Source of the DNA: Bradyrhizobium iriomotense
GTDB taxonomy: Bacteria > Pseudomonadota > Alphaproteobacteria > Rhizobiales > Xanthobacteraceae
Direction: 5' to 3'
NCBI RefSeq assembly: GCF_018130765.1
Contig: NZ_JAFCJZ010000008.1
Span: forward strand, 62,001-126,000
DNA length: 64,000 nt
Part shown: in pieces, positions 51,932-60,335 of the stretch
Numbering within the stretch: the first letter of the stretch is position 1
Layout of the letters: the number at the start of each line of letters is the position of its first letter
Translations under genes and position numbers: made by a program
The notes under the pieces: model-generated
Told to the model about the DNA's origin: nothing
What the model saw: only the letters and a program-made list of their open reading frames with translations
The model's database searches: none

Positions 51932-53365
51932 TTACGCGCTCGCCTGGGTCACGAACTTCGTGTTGAGGTACCCCTCGATCGCCTCGAGACCACCCTCCGA
52001 GCCACAGCCGGAATCCTTGATGCCGCCGAACGGCACTTCGGGCAGCGCGAGGCCGTGGTGGTTGATCGAGACCATGCCGCTCTCGACGTCGGCACCGATC
52101 GCCTGCATCGTCTTGGTCGAGGTGGTGTAGGCATAGGCCGCCAGGCCGTAAGGCAGACGGTTGGCCTCGGCCACCACCTCATCATAGCTGCGGAACGAGG
52201 TAATCGGAGCAAGCGGCCCGAACGGCTCCTCGTTCATGATGCGGGCATCGCGCGGCACGTCGGTGATGACGGTCGGCTCGAAGAAGAAGCCTTCATTGCC
52301 GATGCGCTTGCCGCCGGCCTGCACCTTGGCGCCGCGCTGCACGGCGTCGGAGACCAGACCTTCCATCGCGTCGACGCGGCGCGGGTTCGCCAGCGGACCC
52401 ATGCGGGTCTCCTTGTCCAGGCCATTGCCAACCTTGAGGCTCTTGGCCGCCGCAACGAACTTGTCCACGAAGGGCTGGTAGACACTTTCATGCACCAGGA
52501 AGCGCGTCGGCGAGACGCAGACCTGGCCGGCATTGCGGAACTTGTTCGCCGAGAGAATTTTTGCGGCGTTGTCGAGGTCGGCATCCGCGAACACGATCGC
52601 CGGCGCATGACCGCCGAGCTCCATAGTGACGCGCTTCATGTGCAGACCGGCGAGTGCGGCCAGATGCTTGCCGACTGCGGTCGAGCCCGTAAAACTAATC
52701 TTGCGGATGATCGGATGCGGAATGAGATATTCCGACACTTCGGCAGGCACGCCGAACACCAGCTGGACGACGCCGGGGGGAATGCCGGCATCGGCATAGG
52801 CGCGCACCAGCTCCATGCAGCTTGCCGGCGTCTCTTCCGGACCCTTGACGATGATCGAGCAGCCGGCGGCGAGCGCGGCCGAGATCTTGCGCACAGCCTG
52901 GTTGATCGGGAAATTCCACGGCGTGAACGCGGCGACCGGGCCGACCGGCTCCTTGGTCACGAGCTGGGAGACGTTGCCCATCCGCGGCGGCACGATGCGG
53001 CCATAGGCGCGGCGGGCTTCCTCCGAGAACCAGTCGATGAGATCGCCGGCCAGCATGGTCTCGCCCTGCGCTTCCACCACCGGCTTGCCCTGCTCCATGG
53101 TCATCACGGGCGCGATCTCGGCGGCGCGGGAGCGGATGATGTCGGCAGCCTTGCGCATCAGCTTGTAGCGGTCGTACGGCGACGTCTTGCGCCAGACTTC
53201 GAACCCGGCCTTGGCGGCTTCCAGCGCGCGGTCGAGATCCGCCTTCGAGGCGTGCGGGGCTTTGCCGATCGGCTGACCGGTGGCGGGATTGAGGATGTCC
53301 TCCGACTTGCCGGACGTACCGTCGGTCCACTCGCCGGCGATGAACATTTGAACTTTCGGATACAT
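51932..53365 (-). CDS. NAD(P)-dependent aldehyde dehydrogenase (succinate-semialdehyde dehydrogenase-like)
   Basis: 477 aa ALDH superfamily enzyme. The catalytic cysteine C283 is in [11 protein letters not shown], the general base E249 in TMELGGHAP, and N151 in PWNFPINQ. The pattern of residues around the active site resembles GabD/glutarate- or malonate-semialdehyde dehydrogenases. It would oxidise a semialdehyde to the acid. It is monocistronic or leads the minus strand right of the repeat element; the GMC oxidoreductase gene upstream could supply the aldehyde. Confidence 0.9.
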   Translation of the reverse strand: MYPKVQMFIAGEWTDGTSGKSEDILNPATGQPIGKAPHASKADLDRALEAAKAGFEVWRKTSPYDRYKLMRKAADIIRSRAAEIAPVMTMEQGKPVVEAQGETMLAGDLIDWFSEEARRAYGRIVPPRMGNVSQLVTKEPVGPVAAFTPWNFPINQAVRKISAALAAGCSIIVKGPEETPASCMELVRAYADAGIPPGVVQLVFGVPAEVSEYLIPHPIIRKISFTGSTAVGKHLAALAGLHMKRVTMELGGHAPAIVFADADLDNAAKILSANKFRNAGQVCVSPTRFLVHESVYQPFVDKFVAAAKSLKVGNGLDKETRMGPLANPRRVDAMEGLVSDAVQRGAKVQAGGKRIGNEGFFFEPTVITDVPRDARIMNEEPFGPLAPITSFRSYDEVVAEANRLPYGLAAYAYTTSTKTMQAIGADVESGMVSINHHGLALPEVPFGGIKDSGCGSEGGLEAIEGYLNTKFVTQASA

Positions 53366-53460
53366 CCCAGGTCTCCATGATTTCGGTCATCGGCGGGCTC
53401 AGCGCCCCACCGTTTCAGGCGCGCGCAGAGCTACACCGAAAGGCGATCAGGGAAAAGGGA

Positions 53461-55158
53461 TCAATGATGTCGCAGCAGCGCATCGCTGATCTTCTCGGCC
53501 GCCATGATCACGGGAATGTTGGTATTGGCGGTCGGCAGCCGCGGCATGATCGAGGCGTCCGCCACGAAGACGTTCTCGCTGCCGATCACCAGCCCTTGCG
53601 GATCGACCACCGCCATCCGGTCGGCGGGATCGCCCATCCTGCAGGTGCCCACGGGATGCCAGACGCCGAAGACGCTCTGCCGCACGAAGGCTTCGAGCGC
53701 GCGATCGTCCGCGAGCGTTGCCTGGAAGGCGGTGCCGTTGAGCAGCACGAGCCGGATCAGGAGTTGCCTGAGACCCGCGGGCACGTCGAGCATCGGCCCG
53801 AGGATCGCGGCGATGATGCGGTTGGCAGAGCCGTAACGGCTCAGCCGCTTGATGCGCGGCGAGTAGGAGGCCGGGAAGAAGTCACCGGTTTCGGGGTTGA
53901 GCGCCGGATGCACCACGAGCTTCGCCAGCAGCCGGACGGCTGCAACCATCCGTTCGAGATCGCGTGCATCGGACAGCAGGTTGAAATCGACAACCGGATA
54001 GGTCCAGGGATCGCGGCTCGCCAGCGTGAGAGAACCGCTCGAATATGGCCGGTTGCACCAGAGGAAATAAAGCCCGAGCCGCGTGCCAAGCGCATGCCAG
54101 CCGCCGCGCGCCGAGGCGGTGATGTACATGTCGGACGGATCGCAGCCGGGATGTCCTGACGAAAAACGCATCGCCGCGAAATTGGGACGGCGCCGCGCCA
54201 GCGGCAGCCGCAGCGGACGCGGCAGATATTGGCAGAACGTCAGCGCGGGATGATCGCGCAGATTGCTGCCAACGCCGGGCAGATCAATGGCGACGGGAAT
54301 GCCGAGCGCCTGCAGCGCCGCCCCGGGGCCAATGCCCGCCCGCATCAGGATCGCCGGTGACTGCAGCGCGCCTGCGGTGAGGATCACGCGGCCGGCACCG
54401 ACGCTGAGCTTCTGACCGCCACGTGCGACCACCACGCCGGTCGCGCGACGGCTCTCGATCCGGAGCTGCTCGACCGAGCTGTCCGCCCAGACGGTCAGGT
54501 TCGGCCGCGTGCGGGTTGCCGGGTCGAGATAGCCGGCGGCCGTGGAGACGCGCCGGTCGTTGCGATTGGAGAAAGCCGGCGGAAAAATGCCGTCCTCGAA
54601 CTCGGCATTCTGGTCCTTCCGGAACGGCAGGCCAGTCGTCGACAGCGCTTCGCCCACGGCCTTGCCGAACGCCGGCATCGCCGCTCGCGCGATCCGGCGG
54701 ATCGGGATCGGACCGCTTCTGCCATGCAACGGGCCATCGAAATCAAGGTCCGTCTCGAGCTTGAGGAAGTAAGGCAGCACGTCCGCCCATCCCCAGCCGC
54801 GCGCGCCGAGATCGCGCCACTCGTCATAATCGCGCGGAAGGCCGCGATTGGCCGACTGCACGTTGATGCTGGAGCCGCCGCCCATCACCCGGCCCTGCTC
54901 ATAGGCACGGACGACCGGCTTGCCCGCGGCATTGCGGCCGGCCGCCGCCGACAGGCCCGGCCAGATGTATCTGTCGCCGAAGAACAGCGGCATCGGATAG
55001 CTGTCGAGAATTTCCGGCGGTGTTGCCTCGGGCGGCGTGTCCATCCCGGCTTCGATCAGGAGTACGCGACGGCGTCCGTCCGCGGAAAGCCTGCTGGCGA
55101 GCACGCAGCCCGCCGACCCGCCGCCGACGATCACATCGTCGAAATGCAGCTCATCCAT
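53461..55158 (-). CDS. GMC family FAD-dependent oxidoreductase (choline/alcohol dehydrogenase-like)
   Basis: 565 aa. The FAD dinucleotide motif GGGSAG is at residues 12-17, the GMC signature region is GRVMGGGSSINVQSANRGLP, and the active-site histidine is in VWHPVGTCRMG. It oxidises a primary alcohol to an aldehyde with transfer of electrons to oxygen or a quinone. The ATG at 55158 (MDELHFDDVIVGGG) is preferred to a GTG at 55191. It lies 95 bp upstream of the aldehyde dehydrogenase gene, fitting alcohol-to-acid oxidation in two steps. Confidence 0.9.
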   Translation of the reverse strand: MDELHFDDVIVGGGSAGCVLASRLSADGRRRVLLIEAGMDTPPEATPPEILDSYPMPLFFGDRYIWPGLSAAAGRNAAGKPVVRAYEQGRVMGGGSSINVQSANRGLPRDYDEWRDLGARGWGWADVLPYFLKLETDLDFDGPLHGRSGPIPIRRIARAAMPAFGKAVGEALSTTGLPFRKDQNAEFEDGIFPPAFSNRNDRRVSTAAGYLDPATRTRPNLTVWADSSVEQLRIESRRATGVVVARGGQKLSVGAGRVILTAGALQSPAILMRAGIGPGAALQALGIPVAIDLPGVGSNLRDHPALTFCQYLPRPLRLPLARRRPNFAAMRFSSGHPGCDPSDMYITASARGGWHALGTRLGLYFLWCNRPYSSGSLTLASRDPWTYPVVDFNLLSDARDLERMVAAVRLLAKLVVHPALNPETGDFFPASYSPRIKRLSRYGSANRIIAAILGPMLDVPAGLRQLLIRLVLLNGTAFQATLADDRALEAFVRQSVFGVWHPVGTCRMGDPADRMAVVDPQGLVIGSENVFVADASIMPRLPTANTNIPVIMAAEKISDALLRHH

Positions 55159-55221
55159 TTCCGTCTCGTCATACGTTGAGCGAGCCGGCACGGCAGCAAA
55201 GCAGCCGCGCCGGCTTAAGGC

Positions 55222-56553
55222 TCAGCGGAAGTTGCCCTTGGTCTCGGGGATCACGACCGCACCGATCAGGTAGATCACGAACACGCCGACAGCAAAATAA
55301 GCCAGCGACATCGGAATCTGCGCCGGGCTGGCGCTCACCAGCGAAACGAAGGTCGGCATCATGCCGCCCAGCGCAAAGCCGATGTTCCAGGACAGGCCCG
55401 TGCCGCTGGCGCGGAGCGCGGTCGGGAAACGCTCGTTGAGGAAGATCAGCACCGGCGCGTAACCGGCATTGCCGATGAAGGCGATGGCGAGCGCAAGAAG
55501 CGTGATCTGCGTCGTGTCCTTGGCGGCCGCGAGATTGAGATAGCACAGCGGCAGCAGCACCGCGGCCAGCGCGCCGATCAGCAGGAACGTCTTCTTGCGA
55601 CCGATCCAGTCGCTCATCGCGCCGACCAGCACCGCCGAAAAGAACGCCGAGACGCTCGCCCCCATCAGGATCAGCGACGAGGTCTGGTTCGGGACCGCGT
55701 TGATGACCTTTAGGAAGCTAGGCAGATAGCCCGAGGTCAGGTAATAGCCGGCGCCGCCGCCGAAGGTGATCAGAAGGTTGACCAGCAGCACGCCGCGATA
55801 TTCGCCGGAGAAAACGTCCTTGACCGGTGCCTTCGAGACTTTTGCCTGCTTGTTGCCCTGCTGGCGCTTGAGTTCCTTGAAATAAGGAGATTCTTCGAGG
55901 TTGCGGAAGATGAACCAGCCGAGCAGCGAGCTCAGCAGACCCGAAAAGAACATGAAGCGCCAGCCCCACACCGCGAAGGCATCGCCGGGGAACACCGAGG
56001 ATGTGATCAGGAAGATGAACGACGCGAGCAGCGCGCCGATGCCGGCACCACCACCGCCGACCAGTCCCGACATCGCGCCACGCCATTGCGGCGGCACTGA
56101 CTCGGTGCCGATCGTGTGGGTGGACGCCACGACGCCGCCGACGAACACGCCCTGCACCAGCCGCAGGATCAGGAAGATGATCGGCGCGATGACACCGACC
56201 TGCGCGATGGTCGGCAGCAGGCCGAACGCCGCGGTGCTGAGGCCGACGCCGATGATGGCGATCAGCATGGCCTGCTTGCGGCCATGCACGTCGGCATAAT
56301 GCCCGAACACCGCCGAGCCGAGCGGCCGCATCAAGAGCGTCACCGCGAATGAGCCATAGACCGCCGCCAGCGACAGAGCCGCATTGCTCGACGGAAAGAA
56401 CAGTGCACCGACGACCGGCGCCACGTAGAGCAGAATGAACAAATCGAACAGATCCAGTGCCCATCCGAGTACCGATGCGATGATCGCATTGACCATCTGC
56501 TTGTTATCGGCCGATGCTTGCGCACCCGCGACCGGCATATCCATCTCAGCCAT
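55222..56553 (-). CDS. MFS transporter (metabolite:H+ symporter type)
   Basis: 443 aa with about 12 hydrophobic helices. GWALDLFDLFILLYVAPVVG carries the conserved intramembrane aspartates, the loop motif GHYADVHGRKQAML is the family motif between helices 2 and 3, and SDWIGRKKTF is its counterpart in the second half. Relatives import organic acids such as shikimate, 4-hydroxybenzoate or proline betaine. It may bring in the substrate of the following CoA ligase and hydroxylase genes. It lies 77 bp after the enoyl-CoA hydratase gene end on the same strand. Confidence 0.9.
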   Translation of the reverse strand: MAEMDMPVAGAQASADNKQMVNAIIASVLGWALDLFDLFILLYVAPVVGALFFPSSNAALSLAAVYGSFAVTLLMRPLGSAVFGHYADVHGRKQAMLIAIIGVGLSTAAFGLLPTIAQVGVIAPIIFLILRLVQGVFVGGVVASTHTIGTESVPPQWRGAMSGLVGGGGAGIGALLASFIFLITSSVFPGDAFAVWGWRFMFFSGLLSSLLGWFIFRNLEESPYFKELKRQQGNKQAKVSKAPVKDVFSGEYRGVLLVNLLITFGGGAGYYLTSGYLPSFLKVINAVPNQTSSLILMGASVSAFFSAVLVGAMSDWIGRKKTFLLIGALAAVLLPLCYLNLAAAKDTTQITLLALAIAFIGNAGYAPVLIFLNERFPTALRASGTGLSWNIGFALGGMMPTFVSLVSASPAQIPMSLAYFAVGVFVIYLIGAVVIPETKGNFR

Positions 56554-56630
56554 GTTGTTTTACCTCCCCCGTTTGAATGGCGCCGCGGTCCGCGCCATGG
56601 CGAACCGCAGCAGTGCGTTTGCGTCGCGTA

Positions 56631-57437
56631 TCAGCGGCCGGTGAATTTCGGCGGACGCTTGGCGTTGAAGGCCTCGACGCCCTCCTTGAAGTCCTCGGAC
56701 TGGCGCAGGCGGCTGTAGCAGTGACCTTCCAGCTCAATCGCGATGGCGAGCGTCGAGTCCTCGGTGTCGTTGAGCAGCTTCTTGGCCGTGCGCTGCGCCA
56801 GCGGCGAGAAGGTGCGGAGCTCGTCGACCAGTCTGTCGGTCGCCTTCTCCAGCTCGGCATCCGGCACGCATTCGGTGGCGATGCCCCACTCATAGGCCTG
56901 CTTGGCCGAGATGCGCTTGGAGCGCATCACGATGTCCTTGGTGCGGGTGATGCCGACCATCTTCTGCAGGCGCGCCGAGCCGCCCGAGCCCGGGATCTGG
57001 CCGAGCTTCTGCTCCGGCAGCGCGTATTGCGTGGTCTCAGAGGCGATGCGGAAGTCGCAGGCGAGCGACAGCTCGAAGCCGACGCCGAAGCAATAGCCGC
57101 GATTGGCGACGATGACGGGCTTGGCACAACGCGCGGGCGCGGCGATGTTCCAGGCGAGCTTGGAGACATGCTCGGGGCTCGCCTCCATGAAGCCGCCGAT
57201 ATTGCCGCCGCTGGAGAAATGCTCGCCCTCGCCGCGCACCACGATGACGCGGACGCGCGGATCCTCATCCAGCGTCTCGAAGGTCAGCCGCAGCTGGTCG
57301 CGCTGCGGCATCGCCACGACGTTGTAGGGTGGACGTCCGAGGATGATGTCGGCGCGCTCATGCGCCTCGTCGATCTCGACCTTGAACCCATCGAGCTTGG
57401 CGAGCCTGAGATCGGCGAATTTATAGGGTGACGGCAT
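56631..57437 (-). CDS. Enoyl-CoA hydratase/isomerase (crotonase family)
   Basis: 268 aa crotonase-fold protein. The oxyanion-hole segments are GEHFSSGGNIGGF and CFGVGFELSLACDFRIAS; one catalytic acid is the glutamate of LPEQKLGQIPGSGG. The second acid position seems to carry Asp (RTKDIVM), so the reaction could be hydration, isomerisation or hydrolysis. It lies 30 bp downstream of the CoA ligase gene, in an operon that seems to start with the Cox-type genes. Confidence 0.88.
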   Translation of the reverse strand: MPSPYKFADLRLAKLDGFKVEIDEAHERADIILGRPPYNVVAMPQRDQLRLTFETLDEDPRVRVIVVRGEGEHFSSGGNIGGFMEASPEHVSKLAWNIAAPARCAKPVIVANRGYCFGVGFELSLACDFRIASETTQYALPEQKLGQIPGSGGSARLQKMVGITRTKDIVMRSKRISAKQAYEWGIATECVPDAELEKATDRLVDELRTFSPLAQRTAKKLLNDTEDSTLAIAIELEGHCYSRLRQSEDFKEGVEAFNAKRPPKFTGR

Positions 57438-57467
57438 TTTGGCTTCCTTCTGTTGATGGAGTGATGA

Positions 57468-59012
57468 TCAGGCGGCGTCCGACGGCGGCAGGCGCTCGGC
57501 CTCGTATTCTCCGGCAACGAGCAGTCGCCGCAGTAGCTTGCCGACCGGCGATTTCGGGATCGCGTCGACGAAGACGTAGCGGCGCGGCCGCTTGAAATTG
57601 GCAAGGCCCGAGGTGCGGCAGAACTGCTCCAGTTCGACCTCGGATACGGCGCGGTTGCGCTTGACGAAGGCGGCAACGACCTTGCCCCACTTCTCATCGG
57701 CGACGCCGACCACCGCGACCTCGTCGACGGCGGGGTGCAGCGACAGGCAGCTCTCGATCTCGACCGGCGAGACGTTCTCGCCGCCGGTGATGATCATGTC
57801 GTCGACGCGCCCGGTGACGAACAGATCGCCGTCGGGATCGACGTAGCCGGTATCGCCGGTGAAGTACCAGCCTTCGCGCAGCGACTTGGCATCGGCCTCG
57901 GGGCGGCGCCAGTAGCCTTCGAAGGCCTCGTCGCCCGCAAGCGTGGCGATGATCTCGCCCTCCTCACCGACGGCGGCAAGCTCCGCCACCGAGCGCGCGC
58001 CGATGCGCACGACCTTGACGTGCTGGTTCAGCCCCGCCTTGCCGGCCGAGCCGGGCTTTGCCGCGGCGTTCTGATCTATCGTAAAGGTGTAGATCTCCGA
58101 GCTGCCGTAATGATTGACGAACAGGTTTGGCTTGAACGCCTCGTTCAGCTTCTTCAGCAGGCCATCGGTCATCGACGCACCGGCGAAGCCGAGCTTGCGC
58201 ACGCTCGACACGTCGGTCTTGGCAAAGGCCTCGTGGTGAACGAGGTCGTGATAGAGCGTCGGCACCAGATAGAGATTGGTGATCTCCTCTTTCTCGATCA
58301 GCGCCAGCGCCTGGCGGCTGTCATAGCGCGGCAGGCAGATGAAGGTGCCGCCGATCAGCGACATCGCCAGCAGCGAGCGGACACCCATGGTGTGGTAGAG
58401 CGGCATCACACCGAGCGTCCGCTCGCCGCGGCCGTAGAGGTTCTGCGCGACATGGGCGATCGCGGCGGCGCGCTCGGCGCGATGCCGCCGCGGCACGCCC
58501 TTCGGGCGCGAGGTCGTGCCCGAGGTGTAGAGCATGATCGACCAGGCATCAGCGCCGACGCGCGGCTCGGCATCCGGCGCAGCGTTCTTGATCAGATCGG
58601 CGAAACTCGTCGCCTCACCCGTTCCGGGATCGACGGAGACCCGCAGCAGCTTGCCTGCCAGCGCTGAGCCCTGCATGGCCTCGGCGGAAATGTCCTGGTA
58701 GAACACCGCGCAGGCTTCGGCATTCTCGATGCAGTAATCGAGCTCGTCGGCCTTGGCGCGCCAGTTGATCGGCGTGACGACGAGACCCGCGAACTGGCAA
58801 GCCCAGTGCAGCGTTGCCGCTTCCCAGCGGTTTTGCAGCAACGTGACGACGTGGTCGCCGGGCTTCAGGCCAAGCCGGTCGAACGATGCCACCAGCGCGG
58901 AAATCTTGTCGTACCATTGCCGGTAGGTCAGGCGGAGATCGCCGTCGACCAGGGCGATAGCGTGGGGATCGCGCGCGGCGCTGGCAACGAAGCTGCTGGC
59001 GAGATCAAGCAT
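57468..59012 (-). CDS. Acyl/aryl-CoA ligase (AMP-dependent synthetase)
   Basis: 514 aa adenylate-forming enzyme. The P-loop YTSGTTSRPK is at residues 162-171; YGSSEIYTF replaces the usual YGxTE with YGSSE, and GDTGYVDPDGDLFVTGRVDD and the final KSPVGKLLRR lysine region are standard. It activates a carboxylic acid to its CoA ester. The ATG at 59012 overlaps the 2Fe-2S subunit gene by 8 bp. Aromatic acids or short fatty acids are both possible. Confidence 0.9.
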   Translation of the reverse strand: MLDLASSFVASAARDPHAIALVDGDLRLTYRQWYDKISALVASFDRLGLKPGDHVVTLLQNRWEAATLHWACQFAGLVVTPINWRAKADELDYCIENAEACAVFYQDISAEAMQGSALAGKLLRVSVDPGTGEATSFADLIKNAAPDAEPRVGADAWSIMLYTSGTTSRPKGVPRRHRAERAAAIAHVAQNLYGRGERTLGVMPLYHTMGVRSLLAMSLIGGTFICLPRYDSRQALALIEKEEITNLYLVPTLYHDLVHHEAFAKTDVSSVRKLGFAGASMTDGLLKKLNEAFKPNLFVNHYGSSEIYTFTIDQNAAAKPGSAGKAGLNQHVKVVRIGARSVAELAAVGEEGEIIATLAGDEAFEGYWRRPEADAKSLREGWYFTGDTGYVDPDGDLFVTGRVDDMIITGGENVSPVEIESCLSLHPAVDEVAVVGVADEKWGKVVAAFVKRNRAVSEVELEQFCRTSGLANFKRPRRYVFVDAIPKSPVGKLLRRLLVAGEYEAERLPPSDAA

Positions 59013-59523
59013 CAGACGTCTCTTTGTTGGATGAAGTGAGTTCGGCGGCGGCATCTAACGCCGCCTTGATGATCGGGGTGTAGCCGGTGCAGCGGCAGAT
59101 ATGCCCACTGAGGAGATCGCGGATCTCCGCCTCGGTCGGATTTGGGTTCTTCGCGAGATAATGGTCGAGCGACATCAAAATGCCGGCGGTGCAGAAGCCG
59201 CACTGGAGTGCGTGGTTGCGACGGAATGCCTGTTGCAGCACGCCGAGCCGGTCGGCCGCGGGTGCGAGCCCTTCGACGGTCCTGAGCTCGCAGCCGTCGA
59301 CCTGCGCGGCGAGCGTCAGGCAGGACCGCGTCAGCATGCCGTCGACGACGACAGTGCAGGCGCCGCAGACGCCGTGCTCGCAACCGACATGCGTACCGGT
59401 CGCGCCGAGTTGGTGACGCAGGAAATCGGACAGCAGCATGCGCGGCTCGGCCTCCCCCTCGACAGGCTTGCCATTGAGCGTGAAGCGAATTGCGTGCCGG
59501 CGGTCGGCCTTGAGACGTGTCAT
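59005..59523 (-). CDS. Molybdenum hydroxylase 2Fe-2S subunit (CoxS/XdhA-like)
   Basis: 172 aa. Plant-type cluster ligands are C48, C53, C56 and C68 (VGCEHGVCGACTVV), and the second cluster uses C108, C111, C143 and C145 (QCGFCTAG, HICRCTGY), exactly the xanthine-oxidase-family pattern. It passes electrons from the molybdenum site to FAD. It overlaps the FAD-subunit gene by 4 bp and the ligase gene by 8 bp. Confidence 0.95.
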   Translation of the reverse strand: MTRLKADRRHAIRFTLNGKPVEGEAEPRMLLSDFLRHQLGATGTHVGCEHGVCGACTVVVDGMLTRSCLTLAAQVDGCELRTVEGLAPAADRLGVLQQAFRRNHALQCGFCTAGILMSLDHYLAKNPNPTEAEIRDLLSGHICRCTGYTPIIKAALDAAAELTSSNKETSDA

Positions 59524-60335
59524 TGCAGCACCTCGCCGATCAGGTCGCGGCCGATCATGCGCACGAGGTCGCGGCGGTAGCGCGCGCTGGCGTGGACGTC
59601 GTCGCGCGCGCCGAGCTCCCAGGCAAAAGCGTTGAGGGCGTCATCGAGCGCGCTGCCCTCCAGCCGCGGCCAGTCGCGCCCGGTCGGCACGTCGGCGACC
59701 CCGCCGACGGCGAGACGCACACCCGTCGGCGTCTTCATCGCGGCGCAGGCGACGATGGCGAAATCGCCATGCCGGCGCGCGACCTCGCGGAAGGCGACGC
59801 GCGATCCCTTGGTAACGGGCAGCGAGATGCCCTCGATTAGCTCGTCGTCGCTGCGCGCCGTCAGCATCATGCCGGCGAAGAAGTCTTTTGCGGCCACGCG
59901 CCGCCGACGCCTGGCGTTGCGCAACAACACCTCGCCGCCGAGCGCGACCAGCGCGAGCGGCATCTCAGCACTGGGATCGGCATGGGCGAGCGAGCCGCAG
60001 ATGGTGCCGCGGCTGCGGGTCTGCATGTGCCCGACCCAGGGCAGCGCCAGCGCCACCAGCGGCAGTGCTTCGGCTAAGCCCGACCAAGCCAGCAGATCGG
60101 CCTGGCGCACGCCGGCACCGATGACCACCGCATCGCCTCTCCGCTCGATCTGGCCCAGCTCCCTGATCCGCATGATGTCGATCAAGAGCTTCGGCTTGGC
60201 GAGGCGCATGTTGAGCATCGCCATCAGCGACTGCCCGCCCGCGAGCACACGGGCATCGCCGCCCTGCTGCGCGAGGCCTTCGAGGACATCGCTAACGCTT
60301 TCGGCGCGGAGATAGTCGAATGCGGGCGGCTTCAT
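59520..60335 (-). CDS. Molybdenum hydroxylase FAD-binding subunit (CoxM-like)
   Basis: 271 aa. FAD-binding motifs LAGGQSLMAMLNMRLAKP and RSRGTICGSLAHADPSAEMP are characteristic of the medium subunit of CODH/xanthine dehydrogenase-type enzymes. It receives electrons from the 2Fe-2S subunit. It overlaps both neighbours by 4 bp, which supports a heterotrimeric complex. Confidence 0.94.
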   Translation of the reverse strand: MKPPAFDYLRAESVSDVLEGLAQQGGDARVLAGGQSLMAMLNMRLAKPKLLIDIMRIRELGQIERRGDAVVIGAGVRQADLLAWSGLAEALPLVALALPWVGHMQTRSRGTICGSLAHADPSAEMPLALVALGGEVLLRNARRRRRVAAKDFFAGMMLTARSDDELIEGISLPVTKGSRVAFREVARRHGDFAIVACAAMKTPTGVRLAVGGVADVPTGRDWPRLEGSALDDALNAFAWELGARDDVHASARYRRDLVRMIGRDLIGEVLQ